From assembly GCA_964621645.1 (NCBI GenBank), contig CAZUMH010000003.1, positions 19,537 through 83,536 of the forward strand: DNA of 64,000 nucleotides, read 5' to 3'. Under the pieces are notes generated by a model. The model was given only the letters and a program-made list of their open reading frames with translations. It did no database searches and had not been told where the DNA came from. The stretch comes from CAZUMH01 sp964621645. GTDB taxonomy: Bacteria > Zhuqueibacterota > QNDG01 > JAGLOF01. Below, piece after piece: positions 24,701 through 33,904 of the stretch (positions within the stretch are counted from its first letter, which is position 1; each line of letters starts with the position of its first letter). Both the position numbers and the translations under genes were made by a program.

Positions 24701-25543
24701 TTACAGGATGACTTCCTTGTGGCGCGCCACATGGCACTGCATATTCACCGCAACAGGGAAACTGGCGATATGACAGGGATGAACCTCAATATGCACGGCC
24801 AATGCAGTGCATCTGCCGCCGAACCCCTGGGGACCGATACCCAGCTTATTTATCTTCTCTAGAAGTTCTGCCTCCAGGTCAGCGTAGAACGGATCGGGAT
24901 GGCGCGATCCAACCGGGCGCAGCAGGGCTCTTTTGGCGATCTGGGCGCACTTGTCGAATGTTCCCCCGATGCCGACACCCACAATAACCGGAGGGCAGGG
25001 ATTGGCACCGGATCTTCGCACCCGGTCCACCACGAATTCCTTGACCCCCTCGACCCCGGCGGCTGGAGCCAGCATCTTCACTTCGCTCATATTCTCACTG
25101 CCGCCTCCTTTGGGAGCAATGGTAATCTTGATCTTATCGCCCGGCACGATATCGCAATACACAATGGCGGGAGTGTTATCTCCGGTGTTTTTCCGTTCAA
25201 TGGGATCACTGACCACCGACTTGCGCAGATATCCTTCTGCGTATCCCTGCCGCACTCCTTCGTTGATCGCCTCACCCAGGTCACCACCGATGATATGCAG
25301 GTCCTGCCCGATCTCGACGAAGAAGACGGCGTATCCGGTGTCTTGACAGAGGGGGACCGCATCGTTTTTCCCGATTTCGATGTTCTGGAGAATTTTGCCC
25401 ATCACCTCTTTCCCTGTGGGCGATTCTTCCCGTTCCATACAGGATTTAATTCTGTCGGTGACATCATCCCCCAAATAAAAATTAGCGTCCAAACAAAGCT
25501 TCTTGACCGCTTCCGTTATTCGAGCAACGTCCAGTTCTCTCAT
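24701..25543 (-). CDS. Class I fumarase/tartrate dehydratase-type hydro-lyase, alpha subunit
   Basis: A 280-residue catalytic subunit with the cluster-ligand motif PLCQDTGYAVFF (near 62), the KGGGSENMSEVKML segment and further conserved cysteines in ANPCPPVIVGVGIGG and GGRCTALAVHIEVHPCHIA. It carries the [4Fe-4S] cluster that activates the substrate hydroxyl group. Encoded directly ahead of its beta partner, 44 bases apart, downstream of elbB in the operon that continues into the H2-sensor and NuoEF genes. Confidence 0.88.
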   Translation of the reverse strand: MRELDVARITEAVKKLCLDANFYLGDDVTDRIKSCMEREESPTGKEVMGKILQNIEIGKNDAVPLCQDTGYAVFFVEIGQDLHIIGGDLGEAINEGVRQGYAEGYLRKSVVSDPIERKNTGDNTPAIVYCDIVPGDKIKITIAPKGGGSENMSEVKMLAPAAGVEGVKEFVVDRVRRSGANPCPPVIVGVGIGGTFDKCAQIAKRALLRPVGSRHPDPFYADLEAELLEKINKLGIGPQGFGGRCTALAVHIEVHPCHIASFPVAVNMQCHVARHKEVIL

Positions 25544-25635
25544 GAATTGGCTCCTTTAGATTGTCTGCCGTCTTTCCCGCTGCCGGGAAAAACGTATCTG
25601 AAAATTCCAGCGATATAGTAAACGGCGGGGATCGG

Positions 25636-26298
25636 TCAGCACCATCCCACCACCTTGTTTACCAGCTTCTCGATACCCGGGGCAATATCGGAGATAGCGG
25701 GACCCAGCATATACGCAGGCGTGGACACGATTTTCATCTCTTCATCGACCACAATCTGGTCAACTGAAGCCGTTTGGTGTCTGGCTCCGAAGTATTCAAT
25801 GTCCGCGGCCGTTCCCGTATCCGTTCCTATGGTAAGCAACGGTTTTCTGGCCTCTTCCTTGAAGGCGACTGCCGCCAATACCGGCGCGATGCAGATGAAG
25901 CCCAATGGCTTGCCCGCAGCCCGCATTCCGAGAATCAAGTTCTTCACTTCCGGACGCAGCGTACAATCCCGCCCTTTAAAAGCGTAATTCGAAAGATTCT
26001 TGGCCGCTCCGAATCCTCCCGGGAGTATCAGTCCATCCAGCTCTCCCACCTTTACATCCGTCACCGGATGCACACCGCCCCTGGCAATACGGGCCGACTC
26101 AACCAGAATATTCCTCTCTTCCCCGGAGGGAGAGTCATTCTGATGATTTATCACTTCTGACTGGGCCGCGTCCGGGGCTATAAAGTGTATCGTAACTCCA
26201 GCCTGATCCAGGAACAGAAGGGTCAACGTGGCTTCATGTATTTCGCTGCCGTCATTCACGCCGCAGCCGGAAAGCAGCACTCCGATTGTCTTCGCCAT
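25636..26298 (-). CDS. elbB: ElbB-type isoprenoid biosynthesis glyoxalase (DJ-1/PfpI superfamily)
   Basis: A 220-residue DJ-1/PfpI-superfamily protein that matches ElbB: GVLLSGCGVNDGSEIHEATL at the N-terminus, DGLILPGGFGAAKNLSNYAF mid-protein and the nucleophile-elbow-like GKPLGFICIAP (cysteine near 137). ElbB was named for its effect on lycopene yield and has glyoxalase activity; its physiological role is not settled. The ATG is set by GGAGGTGGCCC; an ATG fourteen codons upstream overlaps the predicted promoter. It is the first gene of the operon that includes fumarase. Confidence 0.85.
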   Translation of the reverse strand: MAKTIGVLLSGCGVNDGSEIHEATLTLLFLDQAGVTIHFIAPDAAQSEVINHQNDSPSGEERNILVESARIARGGVHPVTDVKVGELDGLILPGGFGAAKNLSNYAFKGRDCTLRPEVKNLILGMRAAGKPLGFICIAPVLAAVAFKEEARKPLLTIGTDTGTAADIEYFGARHQTASVDQIVVDEEMKIVSTPAYMLGPAISDIAPGIEKLVNKVVGWC

Positions 26299-26331
26299 GG
26301 GCCACCTCCATTCTCTTCTTATAGGATTTAA

Positions 26332-26360
26332 ATTGTACAAAAATTAATGACTTCATGCAA
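26332..26360 (-). promoter_or_regulatory. Promoter for the elbB-fumarase operon
   Basis: TTGCAT (26360-26355) and TACAAT (26337-26332) are 17 bases apart on the minus strand, between the icd terminator and elbB. The -10 is good and the -35 only partial. Confidence 0.5.
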
Positions 26361-26417
26361 GCGGAAAAAATATTTCATGCCTCCTTTCAGCACCTGTTTG
26401 TCTGTCCCTACGGGAAT

Positions 26418-26445
26418 GAAAAAACCCCGCCATTAGGCGGGGTTT
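26418..26445 (-). terminator. Strong intrinsic terminator after icd
   Basis: A perfect 10-bp GC-rich stem (AAACCCCGCC / GGCGGGGTTT) with a 4-base ATTA loop is followed on the minus strand by a T-run (TTTTTTCATTCC). It ends the gltA-acn-icd transcript about 48 bases past the icd stop codon. Confidence 0.92.
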
Positions 26446-26492
26446 CCAGGTGTTAAAAACAGCAGTATCTCAGCAATATCGGGCATCCTGAA

Positions 26493-27695
26493 TCAGGACT
26501 GTTTCGCGTATGATTCCCAGCGCTGCTGCAAGCGGGCATCCTGCATGGTTTCCATAACATAGTTGCTGAATTCGGCGGCGGTTGCTCCCGTATCTCTGCC
26601 GGTTATCCGCAGTTTCTTTTCAAACACGCTGCAGATATCCAGCGCCTTTTCCAAAAGATCGGCTTTATCCTGATAGCCGATGTGCCCCAGAAGCATCACC
26701 GAAGCCCGCAGCATACTGCAGGGATCTGCGTAATTCCCCCGCCCCTCCTTCATCATACGCGGCGCCGATCCGTGGATGGCCTCAAACATCGCATAGCGTT
26801 TGCCGATGTTGGCGCTGCCGGCAGTGCCCACACCACCCTGAAATTCAGCCGCTTCATCGGTCAGGATATCACCGTATAGATTCGGCAGGACCATGACCCG
26901 GAACTGTGTTCTGCGTTTGGGATCCACCAGTTTGGCCGTCATAATATCAATATACCAGCCCTCCCAGTGAATGTGGGGATATTCCTTGCCTATTTCAGCA
27001 GCGACATCGAGGAAGAGTCCGTCCGTGGTCTTGATAACGTTGGCTTTCGTGACCACAGTCACCGAATCGATACCGTTCTTATCCGCGTAATCGAATGCCA
27101 TCCGGATAATCCGTTCGGCTCCCTGTCTGGTGATGACCTTGAAATCCATAGCCAGATCAGCTCCAACCATGACTCCCTGGCTGCCCAGTACATAAGCCCC
27201 TTCGGTATTCTCACGGAAAAACATCCAGTTGATACCCTGACTGGGAACCTTTACCGGCCGGACATTGGCAAACAGGTCAAGATAACGGCGCATGGCAACA
27301 TTTGCGCTTTCGATATTGGGCCACTCGCTCCCCTTTTCAGGCGTGGTCGTGGGTGCCTTGAGAATGACGTGGCAGGCCTTTAATGCTTCCAGCACATCAT
27401 CGGGGATGGCCTTCTTATGAGCGGCCCGGTTCTCGATGGTTAATCCCTCGATGGTCCGAAAGACAACTTTTCCGGAAGCCGTCTCCTTTTCCAGCAGGAA
27501 TTCCAGTACCCGCCGGGCTTCCTGGGAAATAATAGGACCGATACCGTCACCGCCGCACACTCCGATGATAATGGGTGACAGACTGGCGTAATCGATCCAG
27601 TCAGCGGCCTGTTTCATCTTTTCAATACGTCCCAACTGTTGGGTAAGGATGGTTTCGAAATGTTGCTTGGCCTTCTCTATCTCGGGATTACTCAT
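26493..27695 (-). CDS. icd: Isocitrate dehydrogenase (isocitrate/isopropylmalate DH family)
   Basis: A 400-residue member of the decarboxylating beta-hydroxyacid dehydrogenases. Seen: GVCGGDGIGPIISQEARR near 44, the substrate-binding ESANVAMRRYLDLFANVRPV, FFRENTEGAYVLG, the catalytic Lys region VTVVTKANVIKTTDG, and VMVLPNLYGDILTDEAAEFQ with metal-binding aspartates. The cofactor preference is not clear: the HGSAPRMMKEGRGNYADP loop differs from textbook NADP and NAD forms. The operon partners, citrate synthase and aconitase, make isocitrate the obvious substrate. It closes the operon with a strong terminator. Confidence 0.9.
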   Translation of the reverse strand: MSNPEIEKAKQHFETILTQQLGRIEKMKQAADWIDYASLSPIIIGVCGGDGIGPIISQEARRVLEFLLEKETASGKVVFRTIEGLTIENRAAHKKAIPDDVLEALKACHVILKAPTTTPEKGSEWPNIESANVAMRRYLDLFANVRPVKVPSQGINWMFFRENTEGAYVLGSQGVMVGADLAMDFKVITRQGAERIIRMAFDYADKNGIDSVTVVTKANVIKTTDGLFLDVAAEIGKEYPHIHWEGWYIDIMTAKLVDPKRRTQFRVMVLPNLYGDILTDEAAEFQGGVGTAGSANIGKRYAMFEAIHGSAPRMMKEGRGNYADPCSMLRASVMLLGHIGYQDKADLLEKALDICSVFEKKLRITGRDTGATAAEFSNYVMETMQDARLQQRWESYAKQS

Positions 27696-27717
27696 AGTGG
27701 ATTCTCCGAATTATTTA

Positions 27718-29655
27718 TCAACTCGATTTTCTGGTGAAGTTCAGCAGTCCTCCCGCAAAAATGATTTCTCTCTGCCGGGGTGAAAGTTCGTAGGTCAGGC
27801 GGATGTCGGTCTTTTGTGTGATATTCTTCAGAATGACTTCATCACCCTGGGACAGTTTTTCCCTCAGGGAGGGTATGTGGAGCTCGTCTCCCTGCCGGAT
27901 GGTATCATAATCCTTGGGATCGGCGAAACAGAAGGGCACGATGCCGAAATTAATCAGGTTGGCGGTATGGATCCTCTCAAGACTCTTGGCGATCACCGCC
28001 TTCACGCCCAGGTACATGGGACAGAGGGCCGCATGTTCCCGGGAAGAACCCTGCCCGTAACTGAGTCCCCCCACAATAACGTTATGCTTTCCCTTGTCTC
28101 TGTTTTCCAGGCAGCGTTTGGCGAAAGTCGAGTCGACTGGTTCAAACACGAAACCGGCGTATACCGGAACGTTGGAACGGTATTTCAACCGCGCTCCCGC
28201 CGGCATGATATGGTCGGTGGTTATTTTATCCCCGACTTTGATGGTGACCTCGCCGTGCAACTCCCCGGGCAGAGGATCATTGACCGGCGGATCGCCGATG
28301 TTGGGCCCGCGAAACACCTCAACTGAGGATCCGTCTCTCGGCGGAGGCAGGATGAGGCTGTCGTCTATGGTAAAGATATTGGGCAGCAGGATGTCGGGAT
28401 ACCGCAAGCCGGCGCCACTGGGATCGGTCATTTCACCGGTGAGAGCGGCAACGACGGCGGTCTCCGTGCTGGCCAGATATACCTGGGCGGATTTTGTTCC
28501 GGATCGTCCTTCAAAATTGCGGTTATTGGTGCGGATAGAGACGGCGTTCGTCTGAGGGGCCTGTCCATTGCCGATACAGAAGCCGCAGGCCGTCTCCATG
28601 ATTCGGGCTCCGGCTGCGATCATATCGCTCAGGGCGCCCTGATCGGCAATCATCCGCAGCACCTGTTTGGAACCGGGCGCTACGATCAGGCTGACATCCG
28701 GGTGAACCGTTTTTCCTTTAAGGACCGCAGCGACAGTGAGCAGATCCTTTAGGGAGGAGTTGGTGCAGCTGCCGATTGCCACCTGATTTACCTTCATCCC
28801 CGCCAGATCAGACACCTTACAGACGTTGTCAGGGCTGTGAGGCTGGGCCAACATGGGTTCAATTTGGCTCAAATCAAGGTCAATCTGCCTGTCATATTCT
28901 GCATCGGCATCCGCTTTGAGCTCGCTCCAGCTTTCCCTCCGCTTCTGGGCCTCAAGAAAAGTTCGGGTGATATCGTCACTGGGGAAAAGTGAAGTGGTTA
29001 CTCCCAGTTCGGCACCCATATTGGTTATGGTGGCCCGTTCGGGAACGCTGAGGGTTCTCACCCCTTCACCGCCGTACTCAACTACCCAGCCCACATTTCC
29101 CTTGGTGGTCAGGATCTCCAGGACCTTCAGGATCACATCCTTGGCAGCCACCCAGGGCCGCAGCTTTCCCGTAAGGGTAACGTTAAGGACTTTGGGATAG
29201 CTGATATAGAAGGCGCCGCCTCCCATAGCCACGGCGACATCGAGCCCCCCTGCTCCAATGGCCAACATGCCTATCCCTCCGCCGGTAGGCGTATGACTGT
29301 CGGATCCGAGAAGTGTCTTCCCTGGGACGCCGAAGCGTTCCAGATGGACCTGGTGACAGATGCCGTTTCCCGCCTTGGAAAGATAGATGCCGTATTTGGC
29401 GGCAACGGATTGCAGATAGCGGTGATCGTCCGCGTTCTCAAACCCCTGCTGCAGGGTGTTATGGTCGATATAGCTGACCGACAAATCCGTCTTCACTCGG
29501 GGGATTCCCATCGTTTCAAACTGCAGGTAGGCCATGGTGCCGGTGGCATCCTGGGTCAGCGTCTGGTCAATATGGATCGCCGCCGGCTTTCCAGGAATCA
29601 TTTCTCCTTCAACCAGGTGGGCCGCAATGATCTTCTCGACGATATTTTGTCCCAT
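27718..29655 (-). CDS. acn: Aconitase
   Basis: A 645-residue aconitate hydratase of the shorter mitochondrial/clostridial-like class. Fe-S ligands appear in GSCTNSSLKDLL (near 307) and ETACGFCIGNGQAP (near 370); DSHTPTGGGIGMLAIGAGGLD and GLSYGQGSSREHAALCP are the other conserved blocks, and the C-terminal swivel domain starts after about 470 (TTDHIMPAGARLKYRSN). It isomerises citrate and isocitrate. Encoded between citrate synthase and isocitrate dehydrogenase with gaps of 12-22 bases. Confidence 0.95.
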   Translation of the reverse strand: MGQNIVEKIIAAHLVEGEMIPGKPAAIHIDQTLTQDATGTMAYLQFETMGIPRVKTDLSVSYIDHNTLQQGFENADDHRYLQSVAAKYGIYLSKAGNGICHQVHLERFGVPGKTLLGSDSHTPTGGGIGMLAIGAGGLDVAVAMGGGAFYISYPKVLNVTLTGKLRPWVAAKDVILKVLEILTTKGNVGWVVEYGGEGVRTLSVPERATITNMGAELGVTTSLFPSDDITRTFLEAQKRRESWSELKADADAEYDRQIDLDLSQIEPMLAQPHSPDNVCKVSDLAGMKVNQVAIGSCTNSSLKDLLTVAAVLKGKTVHPDVSLIVAPGSKQVLRMIADQGALSDMIAAGARIMETACGFCIGNGQAPQTNAVSIRTNNRNFEGRSGTKSAQVYLASTETAVVAALTGEMTDPSGAGLRYPDILLPNIFTIDDSLILPPPRDGSSVEVFRGPNIGDPPVNDPLPGELHGEVTIKVGDKITTDHIMPAGARLKYRSNVPVYAGFVFEPVDSTFAKRCLENRDKGKHNVIVGGLSYGQGSSREHAALCPMYLGVKAVIAKSLERIHTANLINFGIVPFCFADPKDYDTIRQGDELHIPSLREKLSQGDEVILKNITQKTDIRLTYELSPRQREIIFAGGLLNFTRKSS

Positions 29656-29667
29656 CGGTTATTCCTT

Positions 29668-30948
29668 TCAGGCAGCGCCTGTTTGCTTTTCCACCCAGCT
29701 GATCCCCACCGATTTCGGACGCTCAATTGGTGATCCTATAGCCCGGTCGATAATCATCTGGGAGCATATCCCCAGACACCGGGAAACACCGAAAAGAACG
29801 GTATAATACGGGAATTCCGTCAGGCCGAAATGATGGAGTAACGCGCCGGAACCGGCATCCACATTGGGCCAGGGATTTTTTGCCTTGCCGTGTTCCTCCA
29901 GAATACCCGGTACTATTTTAAACAGCTTGGATACAATGCTGAAGACTTCGTCATTGGCACAATATTTCTCACCAAAGGCATGGAAGGCTGTGTAGCGCGG
30001 ATCCGTGGCCCGCAGCACCGCATGTCCATAGCCGGGGATTACTCTTCCTGAGTTAAGTGTATCCCAGACAAACTTGGCCAACTCCTCATCGGAGGGGACA
30101 CCGTTATACTGGTCACGCAGAGCCAGAACAAATTTCAAGCATTCCTGATTAGCCAGACCGTGCAACGGTCCTGCCAGTCCGTTCAGTCCGGCGCAGATGG
30201 AATAATAGGCGTCGGAGAGAGCGGAAGCCACCAGATGACAGGTATGGGCGCTGACATTGCCGCTTTCATGGTCACAGTGAAGCACCATATACAGCCTCAT
30301 CAGGTCGGCGAATGTACTGTCAGGATCGTCGATGCCCAGCATGCGGGCGTAGTTGGTGCTCCAGTCCAGATTTGGATTGTAGGGAATAATCGGTCCTTTT
30401 TTAAAGCGGATGCGATAGACTCCTGCTGCAATGCTGGGAAGTTTGGCGATAATGCTGAGACAATCCTCATACATCGGCTTCCAATAGTCTTCTTTCTTCA
30501 GGCCGCGGCTGTATTGCCGACGGAATTCCGATTCGCTTTCCAGCACCAGGATGGCGGCATTGAACATCTCCATGGGATGTGAGTCTTCCGGTAAATCCCG
30601 CAGGACATTCCAGACATAATCGGACACATGGGCTCTTTTGGTCAGGTCGTCCTTGAAATCTTCCAATGATTTTTTGTCGGGAAGCTCTCCGGTGGTGAGA
30701 AGATAGAAAATTTCCTCCGGCAGTCTGTCGGTCAATTCTGATATGGGGATGCCCCTGATAATCAATCCCTTCATGGGATCCACTAACGAGGTTTCGCACA
30801 GCAGGCATTTGACTCCCCGTACGCCTCCGAAAAGCTGTTGTACCGTTACCTCTGAAATGACCTTGTCTCCGTGTTCCTTGACTAATGTGCGGATTCGCTC
30901 TCGCAATCCGGGTATCTGTTCTTCCAGTACGTCTTTGATCGTTGACAT
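29668..30948 (-). CDS. gltA: Citrate synthase, eukaryote-like type
   Basis: A 426-residue citrate synthase whose N-terminus (LRERIRTLVKEHGDKVISEV, then FGGVRGVKCLLCETSLVDP) and core (NVSAHTCHLV, AGLNGLAGPLHGLANQE, GRVIPGYGHAVLRATDPRYT) resemble the eukaryotic enzyme and its relatives in Geobacter-like bacteria rather than the E. coli hexameric form. The histidine of GYGHAVLR and the Asp of the C-terminal region are expected catalytic residues. Eukaryote-like enzymes in some anaerobes run in reverse when acetyl-CoA is drawn off, which is relevant because no ATP-citrate lyase is seen. First gene of gltA-acn-icd; ribosome site AAAGGAG. Confidence 0.93.
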   Translation of the reverse strand: MSTIKDVLEEQIPGLRERIRTLVKEHGDKVISEVTVQQLFGGVRGVKCLLCETSLVDPMKGLIIRGIPISELTDRLPEEIFYLLTTGELPDKKSLEDFKDDLTKRAHVSDYVWNVLRDLPEDSHPMEMFNAAILVLESESEFRRQYSRGLKKEDYWKPMYEDCLSIIAKLPSIAAGVYRIRFKKGPIIPYNPNLDWSTNYARMLGIDDPDSTFADLMRLYMVLHCDHESGNVSAHTCHLVASALSDAYYSICAGLNGLAGPLHGLANQECLKFVLALRDQYNGVPSDEELAKFVWDTLNSGRVIPGYGHAVLRATDPRYTAFHAFGEKYCANDEVFSIVSKLFKIVPGILEEHGKAKNPWPNVDAGSGALLHHFGLTEFPYYTVLFGVSRCLGICSQMIIDRAIGSPIERPKSVGISWVEKQTGAA

Positions 30949-31367
30949 GATAAACTCCTTTCTGGAACACTTAACGGTTTATGAAAAATTACCTCTGCTT
31001 GCGATCACCTTTTATCAACCACAGAGAATACAAATAAAATTCTCAGACAATGTGTTAAATTTTACTGCGATAAAGCCAGCAGGTCCTAAATGGGAAAAAG
31101 CTTTTCGAGAGAGACTTTCGCAGAACACCGTTATTGCTAACGATGAATAGATCTATCTGGCCGCTGATGAAAAGGGTCCCCGATTTCCGAAACAGTATGG
31201 TTACGGCGGGAACCCCGTAACCGGATGTGGAAGCTCGCAATAAAAATAATGTATAAAAAAGTCAGAGTAAATGCAAGTTCCTCATCCACCAGGATCTCAG
31301 AGCGGCAATGAAGCGTCCAGGCTTTTCGAGCCGTCAGATGAACATCCGCCTCAGCCGTACGAAATGC
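30949..31367. other. Intergenic region upstream of gltA
   Basis: About 420 bases without a convincing gene. It must hold the end of the hydroxyacid-dehydrogenase operon and the gltA promoter. An 8-bp hairpin GGTTACGG / CCGTAACC (31199-31222) lies in it but has no T-run on either strand. Several AT-rich stretches occur (for example around 31040-31070) without a well-spaced -35/-10 pair. Confidence 0.4.
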
Positions 31368-31757
31368 TTAACCGGGCTCCATACTCTGGATTTCAGAGGT
31401 GAATCGGTCAATAGCCTGCTGAAGTTTTCCGGCCTCACCTTTGTCTATCCACTCCAGGCGCAGACGCTCAGGATTAATGCCCAGCTGACCCAGCATGGTT
31501 TTTAACAGCCGTACCCGACCCACCGTCTGATAATTACCGTCGTGTTCGCACTTGTCTTTTGGACAGGCAGCCAGCATCACCCCCGCAGCTCCTTTTTGGA
31601 AGGACTGTACGATAAGCTCCGGTGAAATTCGACCGGAACACATGCTGACCATGAATTTGGTATCATCCGAGTCAGCCGCACAGGGTCCGCAGCTGGACAT
31701 CTGCAATCCCGGGTAAGAGGACCAGTTACAGAAGAAGATAACTGTTTTATTTTTCAT
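31368..31757 (-). CDS. MvhD-like electron-transfer protein
   Basis: A 129-residue MvhD/FlpD-family protein, which in methanogens passes electrons from a hydrogenase or formate dehydrogenase to HdrA through a [2Fe-2S] cluster. Core motifs: MCSGRISPELIVQSFQKGAA, ACPKDKCEHDGNYQTVGRV and LRLEWIDKGEAGKLQQAID. It is the most diverged of four MvhD paralogues here: CNWSSYPG replaces the usual CNWCxYxGAD, so one of the normal cysteines is serine, and a nearby CGPC may substitute. It overlaps the HdrC-like gene by 4 bases and belongs with the FAD-linked hydroxyacid dehydrogenase. Confidence 0.8.
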   Translation of the reverse strand: MKNKTVIFFCNWSSYPGLQMSSCGPCAADSDDTKFMVSMCSGRISPELIVQSFQKGAAGVMLAACPKDKCEHDGNYQTVGRVRLLKTMLGQLGINPERLRLEWIDKGEAGKLQQAIDRFTSEIQSMEPG

Positions 31758-32311
31758 GAGAGGCCCCCTTCCAGGTAGGTGCTTACTTGCTCAAGCAATT
31801 CCCGCTGACTCAGGCCGAATCCTTCCCTGCTTTTGGCCGCTCCTGAAGGACAGGCCGCCACACAGCACCCGCAGCTCTGACATTTCACCTTGTCAATCAC
31901 GATCTTGTCGGTTTTGGGATCATAACTCCGCGCTTCATGCCTGCAGGCAGAAATACAAATGCAGCAGCGGCTGCAGAGATCCTCATCCGTGAATGAGGTT
32001 GTGCCCGTCACATCCAATCCCGCCTCGAGAAAGTCCGCCTTGGCCTCAGTGAAGATATCGGTTACCGGAACTTTGGCCGAGCAGGAAGAGTCACAGCGCT
32101 TGCACATATAACACTCAAATACCTTTTCGGCCAGGTACTCACTGGGTTCCAGATCACCCTGCATGAGGCCATAGAGCATAATCAGCTTGCCTCGTGGTGT
32201 ATCCGTCTCCCACCCGGTAATTTTGAAGATATGACACTGTTCAAAACAGTATCCGCACCTGATGCAAAGATTGAGTGTATCCTGCCATTTTTTCAGTCTG
32301 GTAAATTCCAT
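31754..32311 (-). CDS. HdrC/GlcF-N-terminal-like 4Fe-4S protein
   Basis: A 185-residue protein with four cysteine clusters: CIRCGYCFEQCHIFK (near 16), CYMCKRCDSSCSAKVP (near 67), CSRCCICISACRHEA (near 111) and CQSCGCCVAACPSGAA (near 142). The first two are the HdrC/GlcF arrangement; the last two add a ferredoxin-like pair. It lacks the CCG domain that GlcF or HdrD would have, so it is an electron conduit rather than a disulfide-reducing subunit. It sits between an FAD-linked D-hydroxyacid dehydrogenase and an MvhD-like protein, suggesting electron transfer from the flavin to an Hdr complex. Confidence 0.85.
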   Translation of the reverse strand: MEFTRLKKWQDTLNLCIRCGYCFEQCHIFKITGWETDTPRGKLIMLYGLMQGDLEPSEYLAEKVFECYMCKRCDSSCSAKVPVTDIFTEAKADFLEAGLDVTGTTSFTDEDLCSRCCICISACRHEARSYDPKTDKIVIDKVKCQSCGCCVAACPSGAAKSREGFGLSQRELLEQVSTYLEGGLS

Positions 32312-32328
32312 AGCTCGCTCCCGCCATC

Positions 32329-33759
32329 TTAGTTGATGTTATAGCGCAGTTTAGTCGCCGTCACCCAATCGTCCGGCGCGTCCATCAGTTTACCCGGATT
32401 GAGAATATTGTTTGGATCAAGAGCCCGTTTTATCGCCAGCATATAGGGCAGTGAATCTTTCTTTTCCTTCTTGAAGGCCGGTGCCTTGGAGATGCCGATG
32501 CCGTGTTCCGCAGACGTCGTCCCTCCCACCGAGATGACATAATCATAAATTTCGGCTACCGCCTTCTGCGCGCCGTACCACTGTTTGCCTTTGGTTGCTT
32601 CCATGAGGATTTTCGTGTGCATACATCCAGAACCGCAGTGCCCGTACGCCGTCATGATAACCCCGTTCTTGTCGGCTATTTCATGGATCTTGCGGGCCGC
32701 TTCCGCCATCTTGGAATAGGGAACAGCCATATCATCCGCCAGGGAGGTGCAGGAATAGTGTTCCATGTATTTGGATAATGCCGGGAAAAGCTTCTTACGG
32801 CCGGCGAAAAGTTTGGTGCGTTCCGCGGCGTCATAGCTCATCTGGATGTTTGAGCCGCCGTTTTTTTCGCAGATCTCTTTTATTTTCTGGATTTCGAATT
32901 CGACCGCCTCTTTGACCATACCGTCGGCCTCGAACATGAGTATCGCATCCACATCGGAGAGCCCCATATCCATAGCCTTGTTGACAGCGGTGATGGCCAC
33001 ATTGTCCATCAGTTCGAGGAGTGAGGGTTGAGCTCCACTAGCCATGATATCGGCAATGGCCCTGCCGGCATCTTCCAGCTGGTTAAAATCGGCCTTACCC
33101 AGGCAGCGAAACTTGGGAATGGGAACGAAACGCAAGGTAGCTTCTACGATGATGCCCAACGTCCCCTCTGATCCGACCATGAGACGATCCAGCTGATATC
33201 CGGCCGCCTCCACTCTGGTACGGCATCCCAGATGAACCAATTCACCAGTAGCCATGATTACGGTCATGCCCAAAACCGAATCACGCACCGCCCCGTACTT
33301 GACTGAACGCACACCGGAGGCGTTATTGGCGATCTCCCCCCCTATAGTCGCCACCCGGCTGGACGCGGGAGCTACCGGGTACATGACTCCATAGGGCTTC
33401 AGCGCCTTGTTCAGATCATCATCCACCACTCCCGCCTGCACCCGGCAGTATCCATCCGCGAGATTGATATCCAATATTTTGTTTAGACGTTTCATATCCA
33501 GGACAATACCGCCCTGAGAAGGAACCGCCTGACCAGACATGCCGGAGCCGGACCCCCTTGCTACCAACGGGATCTTCTCCTTATTGGCATAATGGACGAT
33601 GGTTTGAATCTGTTCGTAGTCAGTGGGACGCACTACAATCCAGGCCGAAGCTTCATGTACCGATGAATCCGATCCGTATACATAGCGATCGGCTGCGTTC
33701 TCGCGAACATTCTCCTTACCGACGATATCAACGAGCTGTTTGGTGTCGACAGTGTTCAT
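32329..33759 (-). CDS. FAD-linked D-2-hydroxyacid dehydrogenase (GlcD/D-LDH family)
   Basis: A 476-residue protein of the vanillyl-alcohol-oxidase flavoprotein family. The FAD-binding domain shows VVRPTDYEQIQTIVHYANKE, ARGSGSGMSGQAVPSQGGIV and IGGEIANNASGVRSVKYG; the C-terminal cap ends with SAEHGIGISKAPAF and LDPNNILNPGKL. Such enzymes oxidise D-lactate, glycolate or D-2-hydroxyglutarate. The start MNTVDTK has GGGAGGTTCCAAGT before it; an ATG 16 codons upstream does not. The 3' neighbours, HdrC-like and MvhD-like genes, suggest electrons go to an Hdr-type bifurcating complex. Substrate unknown. Confidence 0.87.
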   Translation of the reverse strand: MNTVDTKQLVDIVGKENVRENAADRYVYGSDSSVHEASAWIVVRPTDYEQIQTIVHYANKEKIPLVARGSGSGMSGQAVPSQGGIVLDMKRLNKILDINLADGYCRVQAGVVDDDLNKALKPYGVMYPVAPASSRVATIGGEIANNASGVRSVKYGAVRDSVLGMTVIMATGELVHLGCRTRVEAAGYQLDRLMVGSEGTLGIIVEATLRFVPIPKFRCLGKADFNQLEDAGRAIADIMASGAQPSLLELMDNVAITAVNKAMDMGLSDVDAILMFEADGMVKEAVEFEIQKIKEICEKNGGSNIQMSYDAAERTKLFAGRKKLFPALSKYMEHYSCTSLADDMAVPYSKMAEAARKIHEIADKNGVIMTAYGHCGSGCMHTKILMEATKGKQWYGAQKAVAEIYDYVISVGGTTSAEHGIGISKAPAFKKEKKDSLPYMLAIKRALDPNNILNPGKLMDAPDDWVTATKLRYNIN

Positions 33760-33904
33760 ACTTGGAACCTCCCTGCTGGATATGGAAAAGGTCTTTGCTT
33801 TATACAACCTACTTCTTTTACCGGCCGCTCAAACGCACCCTTTTCCTCTAAACAAGGTTGGGGACGTCTACAATTCGCCCGGGATTGGAAACAGCCTTCT
33901 ATTA

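Noticed and set aside
26328..26378. 16-codon minus-strand frame after AAAGGAGGC upstream of elbB
   Set aside because: The ribosome site touches the ATG and the frame overlaps the predicted promoter -35 and -10, so it would not be transcribed from it.
31199..31222. 8-bp hairpin in the gltA upstream region
   Set aside because: No T-run on either strand and no gene boundary close enough; kept only as part of the intergenic description.
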